A stretch of 64,000 bases of DNA, from contig NZ_CANMQQ010000006.1 of NCBI RefSeq assembly GCF_947500045.1, forward strand, positions 186,001-250,000. The letters run 5' to 3'. The translations under genes and the position numbers were made by a program. The notes under the pieces were generated by a model. That model was given only the letters and a program-made list of their open reading frames with translations. It had not been told where the DNA came from and did not search any database. Below are positions 26,852 through 36,050 of this stretch, piece after piece. The stretch comes from an uncultured Ruegeria sp. GTDB taxonomy: Bacteria > Pseudomonadota > Alphaproteobacteria > Rhodobacterales > Rhodobacteraceae. Within the stretch, counting starts at the first letter, position 1. Each line of letters begins with the position of its first letter.

Positions 26852-28099
26852 TTACCGGAACAGCGACAGGATGGACTGTGGTGCCTGGTTTGCGATCGAC
26901 AGCGATTGCGTTGCCAATTGCTGTTGCACCTGCAACGCCTGCAGCCGGGCCGATGTCTCTTCCATATCGGCGTCAACCAAAGCGCCAATCCCCGATTTGA
27001 ACGAGTCAGACAGGTTCGAGATGAACTCTTTCTGGGTCTCGATCCGGCCCTGCGACGAACCAAAGGCGGCGGATGCATCGATCGCAGTATCGATCAATGT
27101 CTCGATGGTTCCCAGCGCGGCTGCCGCTCCCGCATCGGTCGACACGTCGATTGAGGAAACGGCACCCAGACCTCCGGCCCCGGCATTGGTGAATTGCGCC
27201 GAAACAGTTACGTCGCGTTCTGCGTCAGCGCCTGCAGTGGCTGTCCCTGAAACGAACGAAAGCGTACCTGGTGAACCGGAGTCATAATCGATTGCAACCC
27301 CTGTGATGCCCAAAGCATCAACCTGGTTCTTCAGCCCAACGGCAACAATTGCATCGGTATAAGCCGAGTCGTAAGTGCCCGATGGATCCAGATCACCGGC
27401 CTGAACCGTATAGGAGGCAACTTTATCACCGATGGTAATCGATACCTTGTCACCCGCCGCAAAGTTATCGGTCGAACTATCGATGACAATATCGCCCGAG
27501 CCTCCGGACTTATCCATCGTGAAACCCGCTGCATCGTTGTCAGTGGTCACGTTGTCCGATCCCGCCAGTACACCTTTTGAGGCGTAGCCACCGGTCGACA
27601 AATCCTGACTTGCAACCGAGATCGACGACGCAGTTACACCGCCTGCGCTGTCACGATCCAGCGATGCGAGAATGGATGCCGTACCCGCCGACCCATCGAC
27701 CAGGTTCAGCCCGTTGAATTGCGCTGCACCCACAACCGAGGCAATCTGGTCGCGCAATGCCGTTACATCATCATTGATCTTGGCACGGTCGACGTTGTCT
27801 TCCTGAGCCGCGACAATCTTGCCTTTCATCTGGTTCAGCAGGTCCGTCACGGTTTCTGATGCGTTCCTTGCAACAGCGACGGTTGATTCACCCAGCGCCA
27901 AGCTGTCCTTGATGGCGTTAAAACCCTTAACGTCCGATTCCATCACCTTGGAGATGGCCCAGACAGCAGAGTTATCTTTGGCCGTGGCCACATCCTTACC
28001 GGTCGAAATCGCATTTTGCGTCATCGCCAGGTTCTTGTTCACTGATTTGAGAGTTTGCAGCGCAACCATTGCGCCATTGTTCGTCAGAATGCTGGACAT
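26852..28099 (-). CDS. fliC: flagellin
   Basis: A 415-residue flagellin. Conserved N-terminal D0/D1 sequence begins MSSILTNNGAMVALQTLK and continues through SAVWAISKVMESDVKGFNAI, and the C-terminal D0/D1 part ends QSLSIANQAPQSILSLFR. The middle (about residues 150-310) is variable and rich in Ser, Thr, Asp and Gly, as expected for the exposed domain. The start is placed at 28099 rather than 28108: the GAGG ribosome-binding site abuts the first ATG but is 9 bases from the second, and homologues start MSSILTNN. It is followed by flaF, flbT and DUF1217. No sigma-28 or sigma-54 promoter was recognised in the 210-base upstream gap. Confidence 0.95.
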   Translation of the reverse strand: MSSILTNNGAMVALQTLKSVNKNLAMTQNAISTGKDVATAKDNSAVWAISKVMESDVKGFNAIKDSLALGESTVAVARNASETVTDLLNQMKGKIVAAQEDNVDRAKINDDVTALRDQIASVVGAAQFNGLNLVDGSAGTASILASLDRDSAGGVTASSISVASQDLSTGGYASKGVLAGSDNVTTDNDAAGFTMDKSGGSGDIVIDSSTDNFAAGDKVSITIGDKVASYTVQAGDLDPSGTYDSAYTDAIVAVGLKNQVDALGITGVAIDYDSGSPGTLSFVSGTATAGADAERDVTVSAQFTNAGAGGLGAVSSIDVSTDAGAAAALGTIETLIDTAIDASAAFGSSQGRIETQKEFISNLSDSFKSGIGALVDADMEETSARLQALQVQQQLATQSLSIANQAPQSILSLFR

Positions 28100-28309
28100 A
28101 TTAGTCATCCTCTTTGCGTTCGGGCGCCTTTGACGCCCATGTTGGACCCACCGGACCGGCAGGCATTCTGTCGTTCTGACCTGTGCGTCGTCCCTTGCGG
28201 TCTTCGCGCCACCTGCTGTCTCAGGTGCATTCCAACATTTGGCAGTGATCCCCTAACGGAGTGCTAAGATGAACAAACCCAAAGCCTTGGATTTGAATTA
28301 AACCAGACG

Positions 28310-28657
28310 CTATGCCCGTTTCTCTAGCTTCGCCTGCGGGCGCAGGGCATAGCCGTTCCGCTGCCCCGTCGCATCATACGTGCTGAACTCCTGCCGCACG
28401 CGACGCAATTCCGACATGCGCTCCGCCACGGCGCGAATGCCTTCGGCCGCACTACTCAAAAGCGCTTGATTGCGCGCTACCTTCTGCTGAACGCGAACCA
28501 GATCACCGCTATTCATGACGGAAAGTTCGTTCAGCGCATCGATCAGGCTTTCCTTTTCAGGCACCAATCGATTCAGTTCGCCAAGATCGCCTTCAACCAA
28601 CGCCACACGCTCTAGATCAAGCAGATCTTCCAGCGCTCTGATCGAGCTTTCATCCAT
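28310..28657 (-). CDS. FlgN-like flagellar chaperone
   Basis: A 115-residue, all-helical, charged protein (LEDLLDLERVALVEGDLGELNRL; AAEGIRAVAERMSELRRVRQEFSTYD). The length, coiled-coil character and position beside a FlgJ-type rod protein fit the FlgN family, which chaperones hook-filament junction proteins FlgK and FlgL. Sequence similarity within FlgN is low, so the call depends on context. It overlaps the upstream flgJ-like gene by 8 bases. Confidence 0.65.
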   Translation of the reverse strand: MDESSIRALEDLLDLERVALVEGDLGELNRLVPEKESLIDALNELSVMNSGDLVRVQQKVARNQALLSSAAEGIRAVAERMSELRRVRQEFSTYDATGQRNGYALRPQAKLEKRA

Positions 28658-28922
28658 CTGACTTCTCCATCATCGCGTTAAAAAGCACCTCTGACAGGCC
28701 AATGCCACCGGTCTGGGCCATCTGCCGGGCCTGCTGTTGGATTAGGAATGAGGAAAATTGATCCTCTCCCGCTCCTCCTCCGAACGATTCCCGTGCTTGG
28801 CCGAGGCCCGCTGATTTCAACATTTCGGCGAGAAACGTGGCCTCAAGCTCGACCGAGGCCTCTCTCAGCCTCTCTGCAACCAAAGCGGCCTGCGCCGTTG
28901 GTTCCGTCGCTGATATCATCAT
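28650..28922 (-). CDS. flagellar rod-binding protein (FlgJ N-terminal domain only)
   Basis: A 90-residue protein matching the rod-capping domain of FlgJ: EATFLAEMLKSAGLGQARESF, then FSSFLIQQQARQMAQTGGIGLSEVLF. The muramidase domain of enterobacterial FlgJ is absent, as usual in alphaproteobacteria, where a separate lytic enzyme opens the cell wall for the rod. Two adjacent ATGs (28922 and 28919) are possible starts. It is divergent from fliK and is probably co-transcribed with the FlgN-like gene. Confidence 0.85.
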   Translation of the reverse strand: MMISATEPTAQAALVAERLREASVELEATFLAEMLKSAGLGQARESFGGGAGEDQFSSFLIQQQARQMAQTGGIGLSEVLFNAMMEKSDG

Positions 28923-29035
28923 CGGATTCTCCGTAAATTGCTTCGAACTTTCATGATCAAAGAAGAAAGCAGTTAAAATAAACGTAACTTCCTGCGGTCA
29001 CAGTCCGGATCAGGCAAACAGAGCCGGAGCAAGAA

Positions 29036-30265
29036 ATGTCCAACCCGCTAACCATCATTACAGCCGCTACGACAACAGGGCCCAAATCCGATGCGCCTCG
29101 GGGAGGTGAGCGGGAGGGTAAGGCCGGTTTTGCCTTTGAGGATGCGCTGAATGAAGAACTTGAACTGAATGAGTCCGAGAATTCCCTAACAGCCTTAGCC
29201 CAGCAGACAGAGATGACAGATCAACCAGATGTCGAGATTATCGATCCTACTGAGGCCCCGGAAGACCCGCAGACCGAGACAGATGAATGGGTGGTAGAGA
29301 ACCCTGATACTGGCTTGCTGCAATCGTCGGCATCACTCAACAACAAAACCCCAGTCGCCGAGGACAAGGCAGGCAGCACCGCTTCTCCTCAGTTCGTACA
29401 GCGGGCAAATCAAACCGTATCCCCAAACCGATTGGATCAAGGAAATCGTCCGCCAGCAGCACCTTCGATCTCCTCTCCCCCCCCTGAAAACCTGCATAGA
29501 TTCCCAGTGCAGACTCAAGCTTTTGACAACTCAAAAAACCGGATTCCGGGACAGGCACCCATCCAACATGCAATGAGCCCCGAATCGGATGCACACTCAC
29601 AACGGATACGCGCCAAAATCGAAACCAGATACCATCTGGATACCGATGCGGCCAACATGCTAACCAACAAGCACGGCCTACAACAGCCAGTCGCAATCAC
29701 CGCAAAGACCGTAATATCGGCGCAATTCGCGGGATTGGCTGCGATCGAACACCCCCACGACGCAGAACAAACCCACGAACTTCACGATATCTCAGCGCTC
29801 AAAGAAATTTCATTGGGTTCCGGTCAGCGTGAGGCCTTGGCGACCGGCCCTGTTATACCCCCCCGCGTGGATACCGCCCGCTCCATTGCCGGTCAGCTGG
29901 CCGCCGTCATCTCGGCAAGGCCCGGTGCACAGGGTGTGGACATCGCGCTGAACCCCGAGGAACTGGGCCGCGTATCGATCACATTCACCAGCCGAGAAGA
30001 CGGATTGCACATGATGATCACGACTGAACGGCCAGAAACTCTTGACCTGATGCGCCGTCACATTGCGCTTTTGTCCGCCGAGTTTGAAAAGCTTGGATAC
30101 GAAGGACTGTCGCTTGATCTGGGCATGTCCAACGACCCCTCTCAACAAGACGATCACTCGGAGTCTGGGGGATTCTTCGACACTCCGGAGGCAGTGGATT
30201 TTGACGCGCCTCGGACGCCAGTTACCCCAATCGGCCCCCAACGTGGCCTAGATGTAAGGCTTTGA
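29036..30265 (+). CDS. fliK: flagellar hook-length control protein FliK
   Basis: A 409-residue FliK. The N-terminal two thirds are low-complexity, acidic and Pro/Gln/Ser-rich, as expected of the molecular-ruler part. The C-terminal substrate-switch domain (about residues 280-375) is recognisable from VDIALNPEELGRVSITF, MMITTERPETLDLMRRH and FEKLGYEGLSLDL. FliK times the change from hook to filament export. It is followed by flgD after a 3-base gap, so the two form a small hook operon divergent from the rod-binding gene. Confidence 0.9.
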   Translation: MSNPLTIITAATTTGPKSDAPRGGEREGKAGFAFEDALNEELELNESENSLTALAQQTEMTDQPDVEIIDPTEAPEDPQTETDEWVVENPDTGLLQSSASLNNKTPVAEDKAGSTASPQFVQRANQTVSPNRLDQGNRPPAAPSISSPPPENLHRFPVQTQAFDNSKNRIPGQAPIQHAMSPESDAHSQRIRAKIETRYHLDTDAANMLTNKHGLQQPVAITAKTVISAQFAGLAAIEHPHDAEQTHELHDISALKEISLGSGQREALATGPVIPPRVDTARSIAGQLAAVISARPGAQGVDIALNPEELGRVSITFTSREDGLHMMITTERPETLDLMRRHIALLSAEFEKLGYEGLSLDLGMSNDPSQQDDHSESGGFFDTPEAVDFDAPRTPVTPIGPQRGLDVRL

Positions 30266-30268
30266 GCA

Positions 30269-30934
30269 ATGATTACTCCAACCAGTTCAACCGCGACCAC
30301 AAATGTTGCATCGGGCGCAAGCGACGGTTCGCAGAGCTCGGCTTTGACATCCGATTTCGAAACCTTCCTTCGGATGCTGACGGTACAGGCGCGAAATCAG
30401 GATCCGTTGGAGCCGCTGGATTCATCGGAATACGCCGCGCAGCTCGCACAGTTTTCGATGGTAGAGCAACAAGTAAAGGCGAACGAACTTTTGTCCGATC
30501 TGGCGTTGACATTAGGAGCGGTCAACCTGAACCAGCTTGCAAGCTGGGTGGGGATGGATGTTCAGGTTGCGGCACCATTTCGCTTTGATGAACGGCCAGT
30601 TCCGATCTTTGCCAGCGCAGCACCTGAAGCAAACAGGGCAGAGCTTGTCATCCGCAATGACCAGGACGTCGTGGTTGATCGGATCGCCGTACCTGTCAAC
30701 AATTCTGAATTTGAGTGGGCGGGTGTTGATGCCACAGGCAATGCCTATCCGGCGGGCACCTACTCGGCGGCACTTGCGAGTTTTAAGGGGGATAAATTGC
30801 TGACCGAGGCCCCCGCGACCGTATTCAGCCGCGTGGTCGAGGCGCAGGTTGGCGAGGGCAAGATCATGTTAAAACTGGACAGCGGGGTTGAAGTATCTGC
30901 AGATAAGGTCACACAGATTCGAACGGGTGCTTGA
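30269..30934 (+). CDS. flgD: flagellar hook-capping protein FlgD
   Basis: A 221-residue hook assembly scaffold. The N-terminal half carries the FlgD signature FLRMLTVQARNQDPLEPLD and QLAQFSMVEQQVKANELL (about residues 33-75), which shapes the cap at the hook tip. The C-terminal half is the Ig-like domain (VDATGNAYPAGTYSAAL). It follows fliK by 3 bases. After it, a 147-base stretch before the next annotated start stays open in the frame of the kinase gene. Confidence 0.92.
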   Translation: MITPTSSTATTNVASGASDGSQSSALTSDFETFLRMLTVQARNQDPLEPLDSSEYAAQLAQFSMVEQQVKANELLSDLALTLGAVNLNQLASWVGMDVQVAAPFRFDERPVPIFASAAPEANRAELVIRNDQDVVVDRIAVPVNNSEFEWAGVDATGNAYPAGTYSAALASFKGDKLLTEAPATVFSRVVEAQVGEGKIMLKLDSGVEVSADKVTQIRTGA

Positions 30935-31081
30935 ACTGTTGGACAACGCAGGTCAAAGCTGAGCAAACCCGACTCGCTGCTCAACCCGGTAACTCCTCTG
31001 TCTGACCATAGCCAACCCCCGCCAGATCTGGTTGCCCAGCTAGATGCCCAAGGGCTGATAGATGTCGGCGTTCGGTTTCAG

Positions 31082-31855
31082 GTGCTGTATGGCGGACGCA
31101 CAAATCGGGTGTGGAAGGTATTATCCGGCCCCAGCGACGCGGTGCTCAAGCTTTATGGTGCGCCGTTTCAAAACCCTATGTTCCGCAACGACGCTCAGCT
31201 CGAGGCCGATTGTCTGCGCGCGCTCAACAATACCGGCTATGTTCCCAACCTGCGGGCGACAGGCTCAATCGGAGCGGCGAGTTGGGTCTATTACGATCAT
31301 GCACCAGGCAATCCCTGGCGTGACGGGGTTGAAAGCGTCGCGACCTTGCTGCGGCACCTACATGGGCTTCCCATCGATCTGGAACTTCCCCAAGGCTGTA
31401 ACGGCAGCGTTGAACTTAGAGAACAGGCTGAACAAATCTTGCTCAGTTGCCAGTCAGCTGAAAAGCAGCGGCTGACCGCACTAAGGCCTGAGGGGGTCGT
31501 GGAACCACTTGCTAACCGGCGTTTGATCCACGGCGATCCGGTGGCCGGCAACATCCTGCAGGCTTCGACGGGGCTGACACTCATCGACTGGCAATGCCCA
31601 GCCATGGGTGACCCGTGCGAAGATCTGGCTATATTCCTGTCCCCTGCGATGCAGCATCTCTATCGCGATGCGACGCTGTCGGAAGCAGAGGTCGCAAGCT
31701 TCCTTACAGCCTACGATCAGCGTGAAATCACCGAGCGTTATTTGCTGTTGCGTCCTTGGTTCAGCTGGCGAATGGCGGCTTATTGTCTGTGGCGGATCGA
31801 AAATGGATCACCCGACTATATCCCGGCCTTTGAACTAGAGATCAACGAACTATAG
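31082..31855 (+). CDS. choline-kinase-like phosphotransferase, start uncertain
   Basis: A 257-residue protein of the APH/choline kinase fold when started at GTG 31082. LYGGRTNRVWKV is the nucleotide loop, RLIHGDPVAGNIL the catalytic loop and LIDWQCPAMGDPCEDLA the metal-binding segment. It probably phosphorylates a small alcohol or aminoalcohol; the substrate is not evident. The frame is open upstream to 30935 and codes plausible sequence (VAQLDAQGLIDVGVRFQ) that would complete the first beta strand, yet it has no ATG, GTG or TTG; a CTG at 30959 is the only near-cognate start. The end overlaps the convergent oxidase by 6 bases. Confidence 0.75.
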   Translation: MLYGGRTNRVWKVLSGPSDAVLKLYGAPFQNPMFRNDAQLEADCLRALNNTGYVPNLRATGSIGAASWVYYDHAPGNPWRDGVESVATLLRHLHGLPIDLELPQGCNGSVELREQAEQILLSCQSAEKQRLTALRPEGVVEPLANRRLIHGDPVAGNILQASTGLTLIDWQCPAMGDPCEDLAIFLSPAMQHLYRDATLSEAEVASFLTAYDQREITERYLLLRPWFSWRMAAYCLWRIENGSPDYIPAFELEINEL

Positions 31856-33151
31856 ATCCGCCAACCCCAGCAGCGCATAGGCAGGTGGCATCAAGGCGCG
31901 GCGCCATCTGCCCAGCGGAAAGCGCGTCGGCGGACGTTCAATTGGCAACGGAAGTTCACTGTGTTGCCCTAGTGCCAATCGGGCCAGAGCACGCCCGCAA
32001 TAGGTACCCATCGCCACACCGTTGCCGTGGTAAGCAAACCCCGCAAACGCTCCGGCTTGTCCCGGAATCGGACCGGCAAAGGGTACAAGATCACGAGCCA
32101 GACAAACCATACCGGACCAGATATGTGTGACATCGATGGAGGCCCAGACCGGGAACAGTCGCCTGAAATCCCGCAATGCTTTTTGGCGAATACGTGCTTC
32201 GGCACCGGGCGATGACATTAGTCCTCCGCGCATTCCGAACAGAAACCGCCGATCCGGCATCAGCCGAAAATAGTGAAGCAGATTGCGTGTGTCATACGCC
32301 ATCTGATCCGAAGTCCACCCCTGCGCCTGCAATTCATCTTGTGACATGGCGCGCGTCACTAACGCCGTGGACTGCGTGGGCATATAACGCGCGGCCATCC
32401 ACGGATGCAGATCCTCGCTGGAATACCCATTGGTACACAATAGGACCTTGGACGCCCGAACATGACCTGTGGAAGTCTGCAGATCAAAGCCCTGCGGCAC
32501 TTTGCTGATTTTCTGGATCGCACTTTGCTGATACAGCCCCGCGCCCTTGGTCCGCGCAGCTTTGGCCAGTCCGAACAGGTATTTGCGAGGGTTCAGGCCA
32601 AAGCCGACGGGCGTGGTGTAACCACCAAAGAACGCGCCGCCCAACCCTAGGCCCGCCAACTCATGCTGTTCATGCAACTGGCCTTGGGCGTTCGAATTTC
32701 GGCGCAATCGCTCCATCGCGCGTTTTGAATGGGCCAGTTGAGTTTCACCCCGAGAATGCCTGTCCGCATCTATTCCATGGCGCGTCAGAAGTTCGGCAAC
32801 CAACGAAACCGCATCAATTTCTGCTTGAAAATAGGCGTCTGCCGCCTGTTCACCATAGCGACGAACAAGGGTGGTCTCACTTAGTTTCGACCCACCCAGA
32901 CAGCAGAATCCACCGTTTCGCCCCGATGCACCCCAACCCGGGGATTCCGCCTCGAACACAGCAACTGATGCACCCGTTTCCGCCAGATGAAGCGCGGCAG
33001 AAATGCCCGTGAAACCGCCGCCAATAATGGCGACATCGACACTCAACGCGCCGTGAAGAATTGGCCAATCCGGGGCCTCAATTGTCTCATCCCACCAGCA
33101 GGTCGACCGGGGGGCGGAACTGTAGGCATAATCAGAATAGATCCGTTTCAT
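31850..33151 (-). CDS. FAD-dependent amine oxidase (PuuB/DAO family), polyamine locus
   Basis: A 433-residue DAO-family flavoenzyme. The FAD site is IIGGGFTGISAALHLAE (about residues 42-58), followed by the family's GWGASGRNGGF. The C-terminus carries FAGFAYHGNGVAMGTYCGR. Close families include gamma-glutamylputrescine oxidase PuuB and other secondary-amine oxidases. It overlaps potI by four bases at the end of a polyamine transport operon, so oxidation of putrescine or a related amine is the likely role. No glutamylation enzyme (PuuA) lies nearby, so the exact substrate is open. Confidence 0.82.
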   Translation of the reverse strand: MKRIYSDYAYSSAPRSTCWWDETIEAPDWPILHGALSVDVAIIGGGFTGISAALHLAETGASVAVFEAESPGWGASGRNGGFCCLGGSKLSETTLVRRYGEQAADAYFQAEIDAVSLVAELLTRHGIDADRHSRGETQLAHSKRAMERLRRNSNAQGQLHEQHELAGLGLGGAFFGGYTTPVGFGLNPRKYLFGLAKAARTKGAGLYQQSAIQKISKVPQGFDLQTSTGHVRASKVLLCTNGYSSEDLHPWMAARYMPTQSTALVTRAMSQDELQAQGWTSDQMAYDTRNLLHYFRLMPDRRFLFGMRGGLMSSPGAEARIRQKALRDFRRLFPVWASIDVTHIWSGMVCLARDLVPFAGPIPGQAGAFAGFAYHGNGVAMGTYCGRALARLALGQHSELPLPIERPPTRFPLGRWRRALMPPAYALLGLADL

Positions 33152-33966
33152 TCAGTACGCGCCGCAGCCTGTTCATCCTGCTTTTGCCGCATCATCGCGC
33201 GTTTTGTCACCAATGATGCGGTAATGACACCCACGGTAACAACCGCAATCATAAGCGTGGACAACGCGTTGATTTCAGGACTGACACCGAGACGCACAGC
33301 CGAGAATATCTTGATCGGTAAGGTGGTAGCAGAAGGCCCGGACGTGAAAGACGCGATGACCAGATCATCCAACGACAAGGTGAACGCCAGCAACCAGCCG
33401 GACACCACGGCAGGTGCTATGATCGGCAATGTGACGAGGCGAAAGGCTTGTGCGGACGAGCATCCCAGATCCAGCGCGGCCTCCTCCAACGACTGATCAA
33501 ACGTGACAAGGCGCGATGAGACAACGACCGAAACGAAGCACATCGAAAAGGTTGTATGCGCCAGCACGATCGTCAGGATACCACGATCCAGCCCGATACC
33601 GATAAAGAGCAGCAGCAGCGACAGGCCTGTGATCACCTCGGGCATTACCAGCGGCGCGTAGATCATCCCCGAAAACAATGTGCGGCCAAAGAACCGACCA
33701 CCTCGAACCAGAACATATGCCGCGGCAGTTCCAAGGATCGTCGCCAATGTGGATGAAAAGACTGCGACCCGCAGTGTAACCCATGCAGCATCCAGAAATG
33801 CCTCGTTCTGAACAAGCTCGCCATACCATTTGGTAGAAAATCCGGCCCAAACGGTGACCAGTTTACTTTCGTTGAAACTGAAGATGATCAGGATGATCAT
33901 CGGGATGTACAGAAAGGCGAACCCCAGCGTCAGTGAGACTGTGTTGAACCAGCTGAGCTTGTTCAT
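33148..33966 (-). CDS. potI: polyamine ABC transporter permease (PotI type)
   Basis: A 272-residue inner-membrane permease with about six membrane spans. The EAA loop is clear: EEAALDLGCSSAQAFRLVTLP (residues about 168-188), which contacts the ATPase. The N-terminus begins NTVSLTLGFAFLYIPMIILI, typical of PotC/PotI. It shares overlapping ends with potH upstream and the FAD oxidase downstream. It forms the channel with PotH. Confidence 0.9.
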   Translation of the reverse strand: MNKLSWFNTVSLTLGFAFLYIPMIILIIFSFNESKLVTVWAGFSTKWYGELVQNEAFLDAAWVTLRVAVFSSTLATILGTAAAYVLVRGGRFFGRTLFSGMIYAPLVMPEVITGLSLLLLFIGIGLDRGILTIVLAHTTFSMCFVSVVVSSRLVTFDQSLEEAALDLGCSSAQAFRLVTLPIIAPAVVSGWLLAFTLSLDDLVIASFTSGPSATTLPIKIFSAVRLGVSPEINALSTLMIAVVTVGVITASLVTKRAMMRQKQDEQAAARTE

Positions 33967-34853
33967 TGTTCAGCCTCCGTCTGTTTTTGCTGGTTCCGCT
34001 GAAACAGCACGATCGGAATCACGAGGATCAGCAACAGAACCACTGCCACGGCACTGGCAACTGGCCAATCGCGGTTTGAGAAGAATTCCTCCCACAACAC
34101 CTTGCCGATCATCAACGTTCCTGATCCGCCCAGAAGCGATGGGATCACGAACTCACCGATCACCGGGATCATCACCAGAAAGCAGCCGGCGATAATACCC
34201 GGGCGCGACAAAGGTATCGTCACCAGCCAAAAGGCTTGCAGGCGCGAACACCCAAGGTCTTCGGCGGCTTCGATCAGCGAGCCGTCCATCCGTTCAAGCG
34301 ACGAATAGATCGGTAAAATCATGAACGGAAGATAGGTGTATACGATGCCGATATAGACCGCCGTATTGGTGTTTAGAATGGTCAGCGGAGTTGAAATGAT
34401 CCCGGTCCACAGCAGCAGTTGGTTTAGATATCCTTCGTTACTGAGGATACCCATCCACGCATAGACCCGGATCAGAAACGACGTCCAGAAGGGCAAGATG
34501 ACCAGCATCATAAGGGTCGGCCGCCACTCTTCAGGTGCGCGGGCCATGGCATAGGCAATGGGATATCCGACAATCAGGGTGAAAATAGTGGAAATCAAGG
34601 CGATCTTGACGGAAGACAGATAAGCCTTCCAGTAAAGATCGTCTTCAGTCAGCCAGATGAAATTCTCCAGATCAAGCTGGCTAAAGAATTCCCTGATACC
34701 TACCCAACCCGCGGACAAGTCCAGCGTTGGCGTGTAGGGCGGGATGGCAAGGTCGGTGTCCGAAAGTGAGATCTTCAGAACTATGAAGAAGGGCACCAGA
34801 AACAGCGCCAGCAGCCATACGTAGGGGATGGCGATCAGAAAAGCCCGGCGCAT
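33963..34853 (-). CDS. potH: polyamine ABC transporter permease (PotH type)
   Basis: A 296-residue permease. The start at 34853 (MRRAFLIAIPYVWLLALFLV) is chosen because the first membrane span begins there and its ATG overlaps the last base of the upstream ATPase stop. A longer open frame back to 35174 is only the complement-side reading of the ATPase gene. The EAA loop EAAEDLGCSRLQAFWLVTIP is present, as is the PotB/PotH-type periplasmic region with DLENFIWL. It overlaps potI by four bases. Confidence 0.9.
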   Translation of the reverse strand: MRRAFLIAIPYVWLLALFLVPFFIVLKISLSDTDLAIPPYTPTLDLSAGWVGIREFFSQLDLENFIWLTEDDLYWKAYLSSVKIALISTIFTLIVGYPIAYAMARAPEEWRPTLMMLVILPFWTSFLIRVYAWMGILSNEGYLNQLLLWTGIISTPLTILNTNTAVYIGIVYTYLPFMILPIYSSLERMDGSLIEAAEDLGCSRLQAFWLVTIPLSRPGIIAGCFLVMIPVIGEFVIPSLLGGSGTLMIGKVLWEEFFSNRDWPVASAVAVVLLLILVIPIVLFQRNQQKQTEAEQ

Positions 34854-35980
34854 CAGTTTTCCAGCAAAACCGCGGCCGTCGCTGTCCAAGACAGCCAGAC
34901 TGGGTCTTCCCACGTGAAGGAGCGGCGCGAGATGCGGCGGGTATTTGCCGTTTGCGCCTTGATGATCGTGCCGTTTGGCAGTTCGACATGATAGGTCGAC
35001 AGATTGCCCAAATAAGCGATGTCGTGCACCTTGCCCTGAATGGCATTGATCGCATCTGTTGGGCGCTCGGCAGAGATGGCCACCTTCTCGGGCCGGATCG
35101 CCACGTGGCAGCTCTGGCCCTTGGACAGCGCTGTTGCGGATGTGGCCGTAAGCGGAGGCTGCCCCTCGGCCCAATCGATTTGATAGCTTTCATCGCCCTG
35201 CGCGGTGGCACGCCCTTCGATGATGTTCACATCCCCAATGAAATCAGCCACATATACCGAATTCGGTGTCTCATAGATGCGATCCGGCGTCGCCACTTGC
35301 ATCAGCTTGCCCTGGTCCATAACGGCCACCCGGCTGGCAACCGTCATCGCCTCTTCCTGATCGTGCGTCACGATGACAAAGGTCGTGCCAGTCTTTTCCT
35401 GAATATCCATCAACTCAAACTGAGTGTCCTGACGCAGTTTCTTATCAAGCGCACCCAAAGGCTCATCCAGAAGCAGCAGTTTTGGCGCCTTGGCCAGCGA
35501 CCGGGCGAGTGCCACACGCTGGCGCTGACCACCCGAGATCTGGTGCGGCTTGCGACGTGCAAATTGCTCCAGCCGGGTGAGGCGCAGCATCTCTTCCACA
35601 CGCTCTTCCAGATCGCGCTTGGACATTTTGTCCCGGCGCAGGCCAAAGGCGATGTTGTCCCAGATGCTGAGATGCGGAAACAAAGCGTAGGACTGAAACA
35701 TCATGTTCACAGCCCGCTTGTTGGGCGGAATCGGGTCGATATCCTGCCCTCCCAGAAGAATATGGCCTGCGGTCGGGGTTTCAAAACCAGCCAGCATGCG
35801 CATCATCGTGGTCTTGCCACAACCCGACGGGCCAAGCAGAGCAAAGAATTCTTGCTCATAGATGTCCAGCGAAAGATCGTCGATTGCCGTGAATGCACCA
35901 AAGCGTTTGGTGACGTTCTGGAACTGGATCAAGGGTTTCGCCTGCGGGTCCTCCCACGGCGCAAATACGTCAGAGTTCAA
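34853..35980 (-). CDS. potG: polyamine ABC transporter ATP-binding protein (PotG/PotA type)
   Basis: A 375-residue ABC ATPase. Walker A GPSGCGKT is at residues 50-57, the signature ISGGQRQRVALARSL at about 147-161, Walker B LLLLDEP follows, and the switch His is in VTHDQEEA. The C-terminal 110 residues form the TOBE regulatory domain (VAIRPEKVAI). The N-terminal FQNVTKRFGAFTAIDDL is typical of PotA/PotG. It powers uptake of putrescine or spermidine. A hairpin terminator lies between this gene and the upstream binding-protein gene. Confidence 0.92.
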   Translation of the reverse strand: MNSDVFAPWEDPQAKPLIQFQNVTKRFGAFTAIDDLSLDIYEQEFFALLGPSGCGKTTMMRMLAGFETPTAGHILLGGQDIDPIPPNKRAVNMMFQSYALFPHLSIWDNIAFGLRRDKMSKRDLEERVEEMLRLTRLEQFARRKPHQISGGQRQRVALARSLAKAPKLLLLDEPLGALDKKLRQDTQFELMDIQEKTGTTFVIVTHDQEEAMTVASRVAVMDQGKLMQVATPDRIYETPNSVYVADFIGDVNIIEGRATAQGDESYQIDWAEGQPPLTATSATALSKGQSCHVAIRPEKVAISAERPTDAINAIQGKVHDIAYLGNLSTYHVELPNGTIIKAQTANTRRISRRSFTWEDPVWLSWTATAAVLLEN

Positions 35981-36004
35981 AGCGACCCCCGTTTATCGGT
36001 CAGG

Positions 36005-36041
36005 ATAAGAAAAACGCAAGGCAGTCAGTCTGCCTTGCGTT
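36005..36041 (-). terminator. intra-operon terminator/attenuator between potF and potG
   Basis: Perfect 11-bp stem AACGCAAGGCA / TGCCTTGCGTT with a 7-base loop. On the minus strand it is followed by TTCTTAT. It sits 9 bases past the potF stop and before potG. It probably lets binding protein be made in excess over the membrane parts. Confidence 0.8.
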
Positions 36042-36050
36042 ACCATCAGA

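Noticed and set aside
28109..28309. Possible sigma-28 or sigma-54 promoter for fliC
   Set aside because: Neither the TAAA/GCCGATAA nor the TGGC/TGC spacing pattern was found in the 210-base gap on the minus strand.
34854..35174. Extension of the potH frame upstream of 34853
   Set aside because: It is an out-of-frame reading of the ATPase C-terminus, rich in Arg, His and Gly; the true permease starts with its first membrane span at 34853.
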